A DNA stretch of 64,000 nt from Balaenoptera acutorostrata (GCF_949987535.1 NC_080064.1:46829937-46893936), one strand, 5' to 3'; positions 31,725 through 43,014 are shown, counted from the stretch's first letter. Program-made: numbers and translations. The notes: generated by a model from the letters alone, not told the origin.

Positions 31725-32029
31725 TTTATTTATTTTTAAAATTTTTATTTATTTATTTATTTATGGCTGTGTTGGGTCTTCATTTCTGTGCAAGGGCTTT
31801 CTCTAGTTGCGGCGAGTGGGGGCCGCTCTTCATCACGGTGTGCGGGCCTCTCATTATCGCCTCCTCTCTTGTTGCGGAGCACAGGCTCCAGACGCGCAGG
31901 CTCAGTAATTGTGGCTCACGGGCCCAGTTGCTCCGCAGCATGTGGGATCTTCCCAGACCAGGGCTCGAACCCGTGTCCCCTGCATTGGCAGGCAGATTCT
32001 CAACCACTGCGCCACCAGGGAAGCCCCGT
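31725..32029 (-). mobile_element. CHR-type tRNA-derived SINE
   Basis: The minus-strand head is at 32008-32027 and the (ATTT)n tail at 31725-31765. The target duplication gaagttagcttta lies at 31712-31724 and 32030-32042, exact over 13 bp. Full-length, low divergence. Confidence 0.95.
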
Positions 32030-32042
32030 GAAGTTAGCTTTA

Positions 32043-32355
32043 AATTGCAAAGGTCTTATGCAAACATTGGTCATTCATTAATATTATCAATGAGTTCTTA
32101 GAACCTACTCTCAAACATGAAAGGAAAGGAGGAAAGGGCCCAAGCTGTGGGTTAGTGAGAGACAAACGAGGAGGTGGAAGCCAACGGTGAGAAAATGCGG
32201 GACGGGATGACCAGCTCCAGGACTGAAGAAAAAGTTCATTTTTTCAAACTGCAGAGTTACTGGTCTCTGTGGTGAAAGGGAATTTCTGAACCGTGAAATG
32301 GGAAGGAGGCCACCAAGACCGCTTAAACCCTTTGCCTTTACTCCCCACTCTCTGC
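32043..32355. other. unassigned sequence
   Basis: Nothing recognised. Confidence 0.4.
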
Positions 32356-32359
32356 TTCC

Positions 32360-32500
32360 TACCCAGGAGGCTGCCGTTGAGGGAACTGGGCTGCAGGGAG
32401 GAGAAGGGACCAGCCGAGGTCCCACAGTGAGCCAGTGACAGGCCTGGGCTGGACCCTGGGCCTCCTGACTCCTGCTCCAGGTATTTTTCTCACTATACAT
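32360..32500 (-). mobile_element. MIR fragment
   Basis: Antisense: 'gagggaactgggctgcaggg', 'gccgaggtcccacagtgagc'. Diverged. Confidence 0.55.
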
Positions 32501-33015
32501 TTTTTCTTGGTCAGGGGCACCCTTAATTCAATAAAAACAAAATTCACAATTTCCTTTCTGACCAAGGACATCCTGTTTTACCGTTGGGTGTCACAAACAC
32601 AAATACAAACTGATTGGCAGCCTGGTCATGTGCTCTCCCAGGCACGATACGGGCTGGGCCCTGGCCTGGTGCCTGCCTTTTCGGGGCTGCTGGTGGTTAT
32701 GAAGGGATCATCACAACACCTGGGTGGTGGTCATGGTGGGGGAAGGGAGGGGCCTCCCAGCAGGCTCTGCAAGGGCAGCCAGATCTGCGGTATGCACTGG
32801 ACGGCCCAGGGACGCCCTAAGCTTGCCACCCTGGGGCCCCCAATTGTCCTAATAGCATGGGAGTTGGTCAGTGTTGAGGCTTCTCCTACAGGCTCTGCCC
32901 CAGAGCTCCTGAGCCATCCTGACTTGGGTGCAGGTCCAGCTCTCTCAACTCGGTGGATATGGAAGGAGTCTTGCAGCCTGGAGTGAGCTTGGGGTCGCCT
33001 GTGTGCCTGGGGATG
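32501..33015. other. unassigned sequence containing the longest ORF
   Basis: A 183-codon plus-strand ORF spans 32435-32986. Its start lies in the MIR fragment, its composition is ordinary, and no domain or splice context is recognisable. I regard it as chance. Confidence 0.4.
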
Positions 33016-33019
33016 ATGG

Positions 33020-33230
33020 CAAGACCTAACATTAACTGAGAGTTTACCACCTGCCCAGAATTGTTGAAAGTGCTTCACGTGGGACAGCCTATTTAATCCT
33101 CCCGACAGCCCTGGTAGGAAGGTATTGTTTTGAATAGCTGTATCATACAGATGAGGAAACTGAGGCACAGAGGCACCTCCCACAGACAAGAAATAGCTGC
33201 ACCAGGATTCAGACCCAAGCAGGATGATTT
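33020..33230 (-). mobile_element. MIR, near full length
   Basis: Antisense: 'tatttaatcctcccgacagc', 'cagatgaggaaactgaggca', then 'caccaggattcagaccca'. Confidence 0.85.
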
Positions 33231-33769
33231 CAGGGGCCATGTATTGAAGTATTAGGGATGCTGGGAATTGCAGCCCTCTCCCAGCTGGGTCCCATACAAC
33301 TGGGCTTTTGCCTCAGATTCCCTGATCTGTACCTCAAATCCTTGATGAGGTTAAGACCTTCTATATTAGTCAGGACTTAGTTGCATGTGTCAGAACTCAA
33401 ATTGGTTTAAGCACAAAAGGAACTGGGTTGGCTTCCTTCACTGGAAAGTCTAGGGGTTGTGCTGAATTAAAGCACAACTGAAACTAGGTGCTCTAATGAT
33501 CAAGTCAGGATTTTCCTTCTTTTTCTCTTGCTCTGTGCTCCTTTGTATTTGCTGCATTCTCAGGCAGGTGCCTCCCAAGTGAGGAAAGGTGGCCACCAGC
33601 AGCTCCTGGCTGGTGCTTCTCTTCCTAGTTTTAGGAGCAGATTCCTGCCCTAGTTTTAAGAGAAGCCCCTGTACTGACTCTCATTTGCACTAACTCTGGT
33701 CATGTGCCCATCCTGAACCAATCACTAGGACCATTCCCTCCTAGGGATTCCACTGGCAGAATTCCACTC
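33231..33769. repeat. probable old repeat, unclassified
   Basis: 'atgtgtcagaactcaaattg', 'ggtcatgtgcccatcctgaa' and 'ccaatcactaggaccatt' recall a common old mammalian repeat (about 33360-33780). Not named. Confidence 0.4.
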
Positions 33770-34370
33770 CTGAGTCAGGATGGAGCCAGTGGAAGCCCTC
33801 TTTGAACCACTTGGACTGGGAGAGTTGAAGGTGGAGAGGGGCCACCAGTGAGCGACCAGCGGCTTCGTGTCCATCCCAGCTCACCTGGGTTGCGGCAGAG
33901 TGCACAATCCAGAAGATCAAGGAATAGCCTTGTGCATCAGTCAGGAAATAGACGGCTCAAATTAGGAGGCATTGAGAAGTTAATAAGGGCACTCTTCATG
34001 GCGGAATGGCGGGTAAGGAGATCACAAGGGATGTTGCGGAACTTTGGAGTTAACAGCAGAGAGGTTTTTTACCATTCCTTGTCCTGAAAGGGTGAGGGGG
34101 TGGTAACTGGACCAACGAAGAGAGGGCTGTATGGAAGGGCGCCCCCCTACAGCATCTGGACCTGCAGCGGAGGGATTCAGCCAGCCTGTGGTGACCAAAA
34201 AGAGAGGGCACTGGGGGAATAAATACCCCAACCTCTTTATTCTCTTCCTTTAATCTTTGGATCATATTTCCCATTGTTCCCATGAGGACAAGGACACCCA
34301 TATAATCCATATGTCAGCCAGCAGGGACAGAGAGTCAAGTATAGAAAGCTGGTAAGTGGTGGGAGGAGCC
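33770..34370 (+). repeat. probable old repeat, unclassified
   Basis: 'caaattaggaggcattgaga', 'agagggcactgggggaataa', then 'atttcccattgttcccatg' follow the order of an old mammalian repeat. Ends unclear. Confidence 0.4.
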
Positions 34371-34470
34371 TGGGCTCAGCTGACATATTGGCATGTGACC
34401 TTGTTGTTTCTGCCTTGAGGTTATTGGAGATGGGAGCATTTATTTAGCATAGAGGAAAAAGGGCTAGCGT

Positions 34471-34508
34471 GTCCTGGTATACTGTCAGCGTCCTGGTATA
34501 CTGTCAGC
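34471..34508. repeat. exact 19-bp tandem duplication
   Basis: The unit gtcctggtatactgtcagc occurs at 34471-34489 and 34490-34508, identical. Confidence 0.97.
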
Positions 34509-34611
34509 GCAGACAACTGGCTGTCCCGGACTGAGGGAAGGCTGTGGGTGGGAGAAGAGAGGTGAGCTCACTCAGGTCCAAAACACACCAAAATTTAAAA
34601 AGTAGGGTCCA

Positions 34612-34740
34612 GAGACTTCACTGGTGGTCCAGTGGTTAAGACTCTGCACTTCTACTGCAGGGGGCGCAGGTTCTATCCCTGGTTGGGGAACTAAGATCCC
34701 GTGTGCTGTGCAGAACGGCCGAAAAAAAAAAAAAAAAAAC
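34612..34740 (+). mobile_element. short CHR-type SINE
   Basis: The head gagacttcactggtggtcc and box-B-like ggttctatccc end at 'aacggccg' plus poly(A)18. The target repeat ggtcca lies at 34606-34611 and 34741-34746. It is the same short class as 12911-13034. Confidence 0.88.
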
Positions 34741-34814
34741 GGTCCACATTTGTGAATAGATTCTGCCTTTTGAGGAGGTGGGGTTGGAACTGAGGGGTTG
34801 GACATCCAGTTCTG

Positions 34815-35118
34815 AGTGGTCTTTAAAAGTGTAGGCTGCCTGAGTTCAAGTTCTAACTGCAAGTTTGGGAGAGGTATTGGCTTGGCCAAAAAGTTCAGAT
34901 TTTTCCATAAGGTGTTACAGAAAAGCTGAACGAACTTTTGGGCCAATCCAATACTTAAATTGTGCCTCAGTTTCTTCATCTGTAAAATGGGAATTATACT
35001 ATTACCAGTCTGATGGGGTAGTGGCGCAGATTAAATAAAATTGTTCCAAGCACTTAGAACAGTCTAGTACATAGTAAGGGCTCAGTACTTGTTAGCTGTT
35101 ATTATTGTTATTATTATT
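34815..35118 (+). mobile_element. MIR interrupted by a MITE
   Basis: Sense MIR: 'ctgcctgagttcaagttct' to 'aagtttgggagaggta', then after the MITE 'cttaaattgtgcctcagttt' to 'gctgttattattgttatt'. Near full length once the insertion is discounted. Confidence 0.88.
34877..34951. mobile_element. 75-bp mariner-type MITE
   Basis: Terminal inverted repeats start ttggcttggccaaaaagttc; the other end, reverse-complemented, reads ttggattggcccaaaagttc. It is flanked by TA at 34875-34876 and 34952-34953, the Tc1/mariner target. The two arms fold into an almost continuous hairpin. Confidence 0.93.
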
Positions 35119-35129
35119 GGCAAGAGCAC

Positions 35130-35270
35130 TGAACAGAGAGTCTTCAGACTTATATACCAGTCACACTCTACTACGACTTGTTTTGTGCCCTTGGGCGAGT
35201 CACTTTCCTTCTTAGGCTTTGTTTTTCTCTTCTCTAAAGTTAAGGGGTGGGATTCAAAGTTTCTGAAGAC
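35130..35270 (+). mobile_element. MIR fragment
   Basis: Sense: 'ttgtgcccttgggcgagtca', 'ctttccttcttaggctttgt'. Confidence 0.65.
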
Positions 35271-35854
35271 ACATTTTGGCTAGAAAATTCTAAATTCTGC
35301 AAGTCCCAAGTCCATCACAGATTTTGCAAAGGTGCCCAAAGGGGAAATGTGTTTCCAGGGCCCCTCGGACTCCTGCTAAAGAGATCTCAGGTTTCTCCCC
35401 ACAGCATCACCTTGAGGAGTTCCCAGTAAGGGGGACCTATATGGCTCCTCCCCGCAGGTGTCTCAGGGCCGCGTGCTCATCTGTCTTTGATGGCCTCCAC
35501 CTGCAGGAGATCTCCTGGATGCTGCCAGGGGGAGGGGCCATCCCTTTGCTGCTGGTCCTTGGGGCAAATCACTCACTTGTGAAGGTCTCTCCTGAGGCCT
35601 GAAGTTCACCTTCAGGAGGGCCCTGAGCTGGCTGGGCGTGGCATGGGACCGCTGGGAGGCTGTTACACCATCCGTGGGTGAGTAGGATGGCCCAAGGCCA
35701 ATTAATGTTCTGAAATCTCATCTGGGGTTTTCAACTGCCGATTTGATCTCAAATAGCTTGAACTCAGGAAATTTGCCTTCCAGTTCTCTTTTCCTGCTTC
35801 CTCATTGTGTTTCTTCTATTCCTTTCTCTTGATAAAGGTAAGCCCCTTAGTCTG
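35271..35854. other. unassigned GC-rich sequence
   Basis: 92-codon plus-strand ORF at 35324-35602 without recognisable similarity. No repeat named. Confidence 0.4.
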
Positions 35855-36260
35855 GCCTCGGGCATTGGCTCCGCTGCCTCCCAGCTCTCCTTGCTGCCTC
35901 TGCGGCCCTTGCTCTCTGAGCTCCTGCTGCTCTGGGGGCCTTAGTTCCTTGATTATGCCAAGCGGTTCGCACCTCAGGGGCTTGGCACATGCTGTTCACG
36001 TGCCTGGAACACCTCTCCATCCCTTTTCTCATCAGCTAACTCCTACTCATCCTTTGGATCTCAGTTTAAAGCTCATTTACTCCTTGGAGCCTCTGTTGAC
36101 ACCCATGGTTACCAGTGGTTACAGGTTTGGAGGATGTTCTCAATGTCTATTTTCCCGACAGGACAGGGAGGGCAGGGCTGTTTCTGCCCAGTTCATGCTG
36201 GCCTCCCTGTGCCTGGGACAGAGTCTGGTGCTCGGTCACTATTTGTAATTAATTGATCCT
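35855..36260 (+). mobile_element. L2 LINE 3' region
   Basis: Sense L2: 'caggggcttggcacatgctg', 'tgcctggaacacctctccat', 'ctcagtttaaagctcattta', ending 'gtgcctgggacagagtct'. Confidence 0.8.
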
Positions 36261-36394
36261 TCTCCATTTGTTGCTGCTTCTCTTCTTCTTCCTCCTTCTT
36301 GTCTTTTTTTCTTCCCATCTTCTCTTTCTAAAATGCAAACCTGATGACGTCAGCATCTGTTAAGATTGTCTGACTTTCCCATCTTCTTGGATAA

Positions 36395-36825
36395 AGGTTT
36401 GATTTACAGGACTCACCAGGACGGCTCCTTGCCCTCTTCCCAACCCTGTCCCCACAAGCACTTTCTTTCACTCCACCCATGCCCGCCCCCACCCAAATGC
36501 TCTTTCCCACCTTCAGGCTTCTTCACAGATGGACTATCTTCCCTGACTGTTACCTCCAGTTTTTTTAGTTCACAGCTCAAGGGTCCCTTCTCTTGGAAAT
36601 TTGCACTTAACCTTCTGGACTGACCAGTTGCCTCTTGCCTCTCCCACAGTCCCTTGGGCCTCCCTTCCTCATGGTTCTGGCCCTGCTGGGTTGGACTTGT
36701 CTCTTTACTTTTATTCCTCACTACAGTGGGAAGGGCCTTAAAGGACCATGCCTCCATTTGGAATCCCTTGTATTTATTGCCTTGCACACAGTAGGTACTC
36801 AGCAGAAGTTTACTGAATACTGAGT
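36395..36825 (+). mobile_element. L2 LINE 3' region
   Basis: Sense L2: 'gttcacagctcaagggtccc', then at the end 'tatttattgccttgcacaca' and 'gtaggtactcagcagaag'. A second L2 copy in tandem orientation to the previous one. Confidence 0.75.
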
Positions 36826-36829
36826 TTTG

Positions 36830-37440
36830 TTAATGATAGTTAACTGGGTCACGTCCAGCTTTGTATTGAGATAACATATCACTTACTACCTGAACAGACA
36901 TAACAGTTACTCCACCCTTGCCAATGACTCTCCAGTTTTGGGGTATCGTGTGTTTAGGGGAGATGGCTCCACCCTCAGTCCCAGGAGGATGAATCATGGT
37001 TGGTTTAAGTCATCCATGGTGGTCTCAAACTCTTTGTCAGTAATTGGTTTGGATATGGACCCACCAAGCATATGGTCCCTAGGACTTGAGAGGAATCTCA
37101 CTGTGGGGCTTCTGGGAAAGAACTTTATTGCTGATAAGAGAGATGCACAAGAAAAAATGTCCCCTTTTTTAGATAGAGTGTCCTTGAGTGATCCCTGCTG
37201 CAGCCATCTTGTGACCATGAGGCAAGAAATCGGCGACATGCTGAGGTCACAAATCACAAGGCTGGCCAGCACTGAGCCTTTGACGACATCTTCCTGCCCC
37301 CGAATTAACCAAATGTAGAATTTCCCCTCGTTCCTGGACTTCTGGCTACGTGGGTTAGTAAACCTTTATTGTTTAAGCTATTTAAAATCAAGTCTTCTGT
37401 TACTTTTAGCTGAAAACATTTAAACTGATTAACTGCCCGT
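36830..37440 (+). repeat. unclassified old repeat, related to 19749-20110
   Basis: 'ggcttctgggaaagaacttt', 'gctgcagccatcttgtgacc', then 'cctttattgtttaagctatt' and 'ttctgttacttttagctg'. This copy is longer than the one at 19.8 kb. Confidence 0.5.
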
Positions 37441-37879
37441 GTGTTCTTGGGCAGGTGACTTATTCTTGCTCAACTTGAGTTTCTTTATCTGTAGAAAGAG
37501 ATGCCAGTCTTTCTGCACATCTTTTCATTGGTGATCTTGTAAAAGACGTGAATTTACTTGGAAAGAGGGCAGAGCTGCACGAGTAGAAGAAGGGGTTGGC
37601 ATCGGCCCCTGCTAGGGGGCTGGATGGGATAAAAACACTGGAGATGGCTTGCTCTTCCTCTTTGTTTTTTGACCAGGTGGTAGGTTTAAACATCGAAAAG
37701 TATAGAATGAACTTACACAAAGCAGGAGGCTGGGTTTCACTCAGCTGCTTTCTCACCAAGCTGCAAAATCCAGAAGCAAACAGGGAAGTTAAGCTCTGCC
37801 CCATGTCGTAATGTCTTTACTATATTGCCCTGGTCACATACATTATTTTTTATTTACCTGAATTGAACTTTTAAAGGAA
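37441..37879. other. unassigned sequence
   Basis: Includes a short MIR-like phrase at 37440-37500 (ggcaggtgacttattcttgc). Otherwise nothing recognised. Confidence 0.4.
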
Positions 37880-38400
37880 TGAAAGAAACTGTAGAATAAC
37901 ATAAGGTGAGACTTTCCCATCCACTTCTTCCTCCCATTTGCTAACTCACACTGCCCACACCACTGCCCAAACCAACCACTATTTCTCACTTGTTTTTCTG
38001 CCGTAGAGGTGTTTTATGTACGTACGAGCACAGAGTACACAAAATAGAGTATTATTCCTCCACTTTTTTTTTTTTAACTTAATCAGTTTATCACTGTTCT
38101 GCACTTTCACTCAGAAGTATATTTTGAGATTTTTCCTTAACAGCACGTAGCAAACTTAATTATTCTTTTTCTTTTGTAGTATCACAGTATTTCATTGTAG
38201 GATGTATCAATTTATTTACTCCATTCCTCATTGGTGGTCCTTTAGATGTTTCTAATATTCATTATTACAAACTCTGTTGTAATGAATAACCCCATGATTA
38301 GTCTGGTTTAACCATAGGAAAAATTTTTAGGAGCAGAATTGCTGGGACAGAGGATATATGCATTTACAGCACTCTGAAAGGTAGCCCACTTGAATCTTAA
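37880..38400 (-). mobile_element. old L1 (L1M-type) fragment
   Basis: Antisense L1M: 'atttcattgtaggatgtatc', 'aatttatttactccattcct', then 'gagcagaattgctgggacag'. Confidence 0.75.
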
Positions 38401-38599
38401 GTACTGAATCAGGGCCAAAGGAAAAAGACTTGAAAGTCCCTTCTTTTATCCGCACCTGTACCTGTTCCAAATATCATTCTGGACCAATCTGACTACCTTT
38501 CTTTGCTCTGCAAACATTTACTGTAGACATGGGATGGCTATTCTGGTGGAGTGGCTCTTTCCTGAATGAATGAGCCTAGTTAAGAGCCTGGAGATGATT

Positions 38600-38730
38600 T
38601 AGCCGATGAGGACTTGAAGCCCAGAGAGGTGGAGTCATTTCTCCAGGGCTCTACAGCACAGCTGGAGCCAGGACCTCGGGCCGCTTGAGTCCCAGCCCCG
38701 GACTCTTTCCTTTGTGCAGGCTGTCTTTTT
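38600..38730 (-). mobile_element. MIR fragment
   Basis: Antisense: 'gatgaggacttgaagcccag', 'tctccagggctctacagca'. Confidence 0.55.
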
Positions 38731-39309
38731 CCATCGCAGTGCTCTTCGGAAACCTCCGCAGGGAGATGCCACATAATTAAGGTCACATCTTGAATAGTGT
38801 TCTTCACAGACCCCTTGTGTATTCTTCAGTCCTGTCACATAGAACCACTCACCGCTTGTTCATTCATGTGTTCATTCATTCATTCGTGGTTCACAGAAAG
38901 GAAATAAACCTCAGAGTGCCCTGCAGACGTGGAGGGGCTGGCTGTGTGCCGGGTGGTTGCTCTGCTCTGAACTGACCCAGCGTCACCAGGAGTCGGGAGG
39001 CCAGTCCTGCCTGCTGCACGTCAAGAGAATAAAATCAGGCTGGACACCCAGGGGAAGGAACCAGAAGGGGGAGGGAACTTAAAAACAGGTCTCGTAAAGG
39101 CATGCTGGGGGAAGTGGAAGTGATTGTCTTCAAGAAGGGTTTTGGAGAGTCAAAGGTCTGTGTTCAGGCTGAGGCTTCCCCGAGCAGAGGGCCTGGGGGT
39201 TCCGTGCTGCCCCTGAGAGGAGAGGAAGACAGATGCCTGGGCTGATGACAGGCAGGAGGAAGGGCGGGAGCTGACATTGCCTGGGCTGGGCGGCTTTGAG
39301 GGGTGAGCA
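38731..39309. other. unassigned sequence
   Basis: Contains a short (ATTC)n stretch at 38868-38885. No gene or repeat otherwise recognised. Confidence 0.4.
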
Positions 39310-39545
39310 AGTCATTCTTGCTGAAGACCCTTCAGTGGCCTCCCATGACTTTTAGGATGAAGACCACACTTCTTGCCATGGCCTAGGAGAGCCAGCATGG
39401 TCTGGCTTCCTGCCCTCCGCCCCCCTCCCCTTCAGGCTCTCCTTATTTTACCGTCTCCCCTGCTACTGGGCCTCCCTTCTTTGATCACACCACATCTTTA
39501 CCTGTTTCAATGCCCTAGCACGTGCTGCTCCCTTTAGAATGGGGC
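39310..39545 (+). mobile_element. L2 LINE fragment
   Basis: Sense L2: 'cttcagtggcctcccatgac', 'ttttaggatgaagaccacac', 'cctagcacgtgctgctccc'. Confidence 0.75.
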
Positions 39546-39599
39546 CAGTGACAAGTCCTTCCACAGTGGTATTGCATGACATAATAACAACAATGATAA

Positions 39600-39760
39600 T
39601 AATAATAGCAGACACATTGAGACCACTCACCACATCCCAAGTATTCTAAGCATTTTACATCTATGTTAACTCATTTAATGTGCACAAGAGCCCTGTGAGG
39701 CACGTGGTGCTCTTATCCCCATCTTACAGGTGGGAAGCTATCAGACTGGGCTGCTCAGGA
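39600..39760 (-). mobile_element. MIR fragment
   Basis: Antisense: 'ttaactcatttaatgtgcac', 'gagccctgtgaggcacgtgg', 'atccccatcttacaggtgg'. An AAT/AAC-rich stretch lies just upstream (39579-39608). Confidence 0.75.
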
Positions 39761-40210
39761 AGCCGACTCCGAGTTGGGGAAGGGTGTGCCGGCTGCTTAC
39801 AAGAGAGCACTCTTGGGACCAGCACCCATGGAAGGAGGGGAGGAAGCGGGAGGGCCCAGGGGAGAAGTTGAACTGTGACCGGTCTCAGCCGAGACCTCAA
39901 CTGACCCCATGGGATGCTCTAGCTTAGATGGTCCTTCAGTTGGTCCAAGTTGGGGGGAGGGGACTGGGATTTGAACCACTGTGTTGATCGGACATTGGAC
40001 GTGAGCATGAACTTGGGTGAGGTAGTTTTCTTCAGCCAAAGCCATCCCCAAAGGAGGCTGCTAGCTGTGGGCTGTCCGAGGCACTGGGGGCCCTAAGTTC
40101 TTCATTCCTTGAAGGGCACCTGGGGGCACTGCATCCACCAGGCGCACAGAGGGCAAGCAACTGCCCCAGAGTTTTCAGGGGGATTGGAACTCATACTATA
40201 CTGCCTCCCA
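39761..40210. other. unassigned sequence
   Basis: A weak MIR-like phrase lies near 40130-40190. Nothing else recognised. Confidence 0.35.
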
Positions 40211-40390
40211 GGGAATCCTTGTGTTTCGAATAGTGCCTGACAATTAGTACTCAATAACTATCAGCTGCTCTTATTATTATTGTTATTATTTTACAGGTGA
40301 GAAAACTAGATATTGGTGAGGTGAAGTCGTGTTACCAAAGTCACACAGCTTTTAGGGAGTAGAGGTGGGGTTTTAACTCCATTTCATTAA
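40211..40390. mobile_element. two abutting MIR fragments in opposite orientation
   Basis: 40211-40290 is a sense tail ('agtgcctgacaattagtact', 'caataactatcagctgctct'). 40291-40390 is antisense ('tttacaggtgagaaaactag', 'ttaccaaagtcacacagc'). Confidence 0.65.
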
Positions 40391-40399
40391 CTAGAGAAT

Positions 40400-40510
40400 T
40401 AATAAATATAAGCTTCATTAGAGCAGGGACTTGGTCATCACTGTTGTCACCAGGGCCTAACATGCCTGGCATATAGTAGATGCCCAGTAAAAACCTGTGG
40501 AATTAATTAG
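40400..40510 (+). mobile_element. L2 3' fragment
   Basis: 'agcttcattagagcagggac', 'atgcctggcatatagtagat', 'gcccagtaaaaacctgtgg'. Confidence 0.75.
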
Positions 40511-40619
40511 TTACTTAGCTAAAATACTTACGGAGCTTTGAGTCTGATTTCCCAGGCCTCTGCTCCCTCCACCGGCTCCCTCCACTGGCAGCCCCTTAGA
40601 GAGTATCTGATCTAAGCAC

Positions 40620-40740
40620 CCTCATCTCACAGGTGAGGAACCAACACTCAGAGAGAAGGGGCTTGCCCAAGGTCCCAGAGCCTCTTGGTGGCTGGTCAGG
40701 ACCCTTACCTAGGTTTCTGTGGCCAGCGGTCATTCTACCC
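40620..40740 (-). mobile_element. MIR fragment
   Basis: Antisense: 'tctcacaggtgaggaaccaa', 'ggcttgcccaaggtcccaga'. Confidence 0.7.
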
Positions 40741-40744
40741 ATCA

Positions 40745-40865
40745 ATGTGTACGCCAGTCACCTGCAGATTCTGACTCAGCAGGTCCAGTGGGTCTGAGGT
40801 CCTGCATTTCTAATGAGCTCCCAGGTGGAGTGAGGTTGCTGGCCTAAGACCACCCTCGGAGGAGC
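40745..40865 (+). mobile_element. MER5-like hAT fragment
   Basis: 'agattctgactcagcaggtc', 'ctgcatttctaatgagctcc', then 'caggtggagtgaggttgctg': MER5 wording. Confidence 0.7.
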
Positions 40866-41149
40866 AAGGCCACTGGGGACCACAGACGTCTGAGAGCAGG
40901 AGGCCCCTGCGAGCCACAGTGGGTTGGTGCCGAGATTTGGTGTCCAAAGCCTGGGGCCTGTTCCTCTTCCTGCCACATGTAATGCAGGTGCTGTCAGCAG
41001 GTGGCAGGAACACCTAGCTGTGGGATCACAAATGCACTCAGGCGCCTGGCTGTTCCCGACAAGCCTCCCCTCTAAATCAGTCACCTGCCGGAACTGGGGT
41101 GGGGGGGACGGCTCGCTGTGTGTGTGTGTGGGCTGCCCAGGTGGGCTGG
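40866..41149. other. unassigned GC-rich sequence
   Basis: Ends with G-rich and (GT)6 tracts at 41099-41130. No exon supported. Confidence 0.4.
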
Positions 41150-41345
41150 AGTCAGGCCCGTGTTTGAGACCAGGAGCTGCTACATATTCATGAGAGGCTC
41201 GGGGGTGCTGCTTCCCCTCTGTGAGCCTCAGTTTCCTCACTTGTGAAATGGCAGGATACTGCTTGCTAACTCACAGGTCATTGTTGTGAGGCTTGAATGA
41301 CATAAGTGCATGTCAGGTCCTCAGCTGGCAGGTAGCAAATACTTG
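41150..41345 (+). mobile_element. MIR fragment
   Basis: Sense: 'tgagcctcagtttcctcact', 'tcattgttgtgaggcttgaa', then 'ctcagctggcaggtagc'. Confidence 0.8.
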
Positions 41346-41689
41346 AGTGTTTGTTTTTCTTATTTTCATTTTTATGGGAGTCCAGTCTTGCAGGGAGTTT
41401 CTTGGTGATGAGGGAGGGAGGGTTGGAGGGTTACTCAGCTTCGTACACACGGGGTCGGCGGGAGGGACACCGCGTCCTCAGCCTGAGCATCATCCTGGCC
41501 TCCGTCCTTTCTCTTACCCCCCACATCCAATCAGTCACTCAGTCACCGATTCCCCTTCTTCCTAAGTTCTGAGTATCTTCCAGGTCTGCTCACATCTCGT
41601 CGTCTCCAATGCCTAAATAAGTGGACTGGGCTGGTGACTGATCAGTAATTTACTTAACTTCCCCAAGCTCCCTGCAAGAAAGACTTGCA
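41346..41689. other. unassigned sequence
   Basis: Nothing recognised. Confidence 0.4.
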
Positions 41690-41845
41690 AGAAAGAGGTC
41701 TTATTATACCCACTTAACAGATGGAAAAATCTAGGCTCACAGTGGTCAAGTGGCTTCTCTAGCTGGTCAGTGTCAAAGTCAGGATGAAACCCAGGTCTTC
41801 TGGATAATGGATACTGTGCTTTAGCCTCTACGCATTGGTCCTAGT
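41690..41845 (-). mobile_element. MIR fragment
   Basis: Antisense: 'attatacccacttaacagat', 'ggtcaagtggcttctctagc'. Confidence 0.65.
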
Positions 41846-42109
41846 ATTCTCAGCTGTAAAATGAGGGATTTAGCTAAGCGATCTTTACATTTGTATACGT
41901 CTATCACTCGATCTTGCCCATGCCAGATGCCTTCCTTTGTCCAGCCATTGGGCCCCATCCCTTCCCTCCCAGCTCCATGTTCCGAAGCCTGCAGCATCCT
42001 TGGTCAGGGGCAAGGTCTGGCTGCCTGCCCAGGGTCTCCTTAGTCAAGCACATCTTTGTATCAAAAGTGACACAGATTCATCCTGGCGTCCTGAATCTCC
42101 TCTGGAGGA

Positions 42110-42650
42110 ATTGTAGATGATGAAGCTTTCACCATGGAATACTGCTGAGCTCCTTGAAATCATTTCCACACCTTCCCCCTCCCATCTCCATTGTCATGGG
42201 TCCAATCCGCTGTCATCTCTTGGGTTTCATCATAAGCTTCTTGAATTGGCATCTTCACTTTTCCAATCTCTACTCCATACTACAACTAGACTATATTTTA
42301 TAAACACAAATCAGATTGTTATTCCCCTGCATAAAACCCAGTAAAGGCTCTCTTTTATCCTGGGAATGAAGTCCAGAATCCTCACCTTGACCTCTGAGGG
42401 CCTTTGTGATCTGCTCCTTTCCTACCCCCGCTTCTCTAGACTCTTCACGTCCACTCTTGTCGCTGCAGCCATATTGGACGTTTCTCTGTTTCCACACCAG
42501 GTCTCTGCCCGAAGGCTCTCTCCTGACTATTCATCCTGCAAGTCTCCTCAGGGACGTCTCTGACCCCACACGGCTGGGTTTGATCCTCTGCTCTGTCCCT
42601 CCCTAGAACCCTGTGCCTCTCCTGTCATAAGGGGCCCCATGCTCTTACAA
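42110..42650 (+). mobile_element. L2 LINE, long fragment
   Basis: Sense L2 over about 540 bp: 'atcagattgttattcccctg', 'gtaaaggctctcttttatcc', 'gcctttgtgatctgctcctt', 'aagtctcctcagggacgtct'. One of the longest L2 stretches in the window. Confidence 0.8.
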
Positions 42651-43010
42651 TCAGTACATTGAACAGGTACAGCTTGGTGAGATACAAGTGTGAGACAGTT
42701 TTATTTCCCTGTAATCGTTGCCTTCAGATGTGTTTGATGGAATGTCCCTTTATAGCAGATCTGAGCGTTTTCTGGACAGTTAGTCCTTTAAAACTCTAAT
42801 CTCACTTCCAATTTAGAATTTATTTTCTTCCTGGTCCAGGCCAGGCTTTGGCCTGAAGTACCTGGGTCAGGAAGGAGATGTGTCTGTCTTTTCTCCCCTC
42901 CTACACTCCTCACTTCTGCTTCTGGATCTTTCAGGGTTATGGATGCCATAGCGTGGGAAAGGGCAGCAGCACCCATTAAGTGCAGGGCGTGATATTTTAA
43001 ATGAATGAAT
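42651..43010. other. unassigned sequence
   Basis: Nothing recognised apart from an 'atgaatgaatga' stretch near 43003. Confidence 0.4.
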
Positions 43011-43014
43011 GAAG

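Noticed and set aside
32435..32986. Longest ORF of the window (183 codons, plus)
   Set aside because: Its start is in a MIR remnant, there is no recognisable domain, no splice context, and it overlaps open frames on the other strand. Chance ORF.
35324..35602. 92-codon ORF in GC-rich DNA as a possible exon
   Set aside because: No family similarity recognised and no credible splice boundaries.
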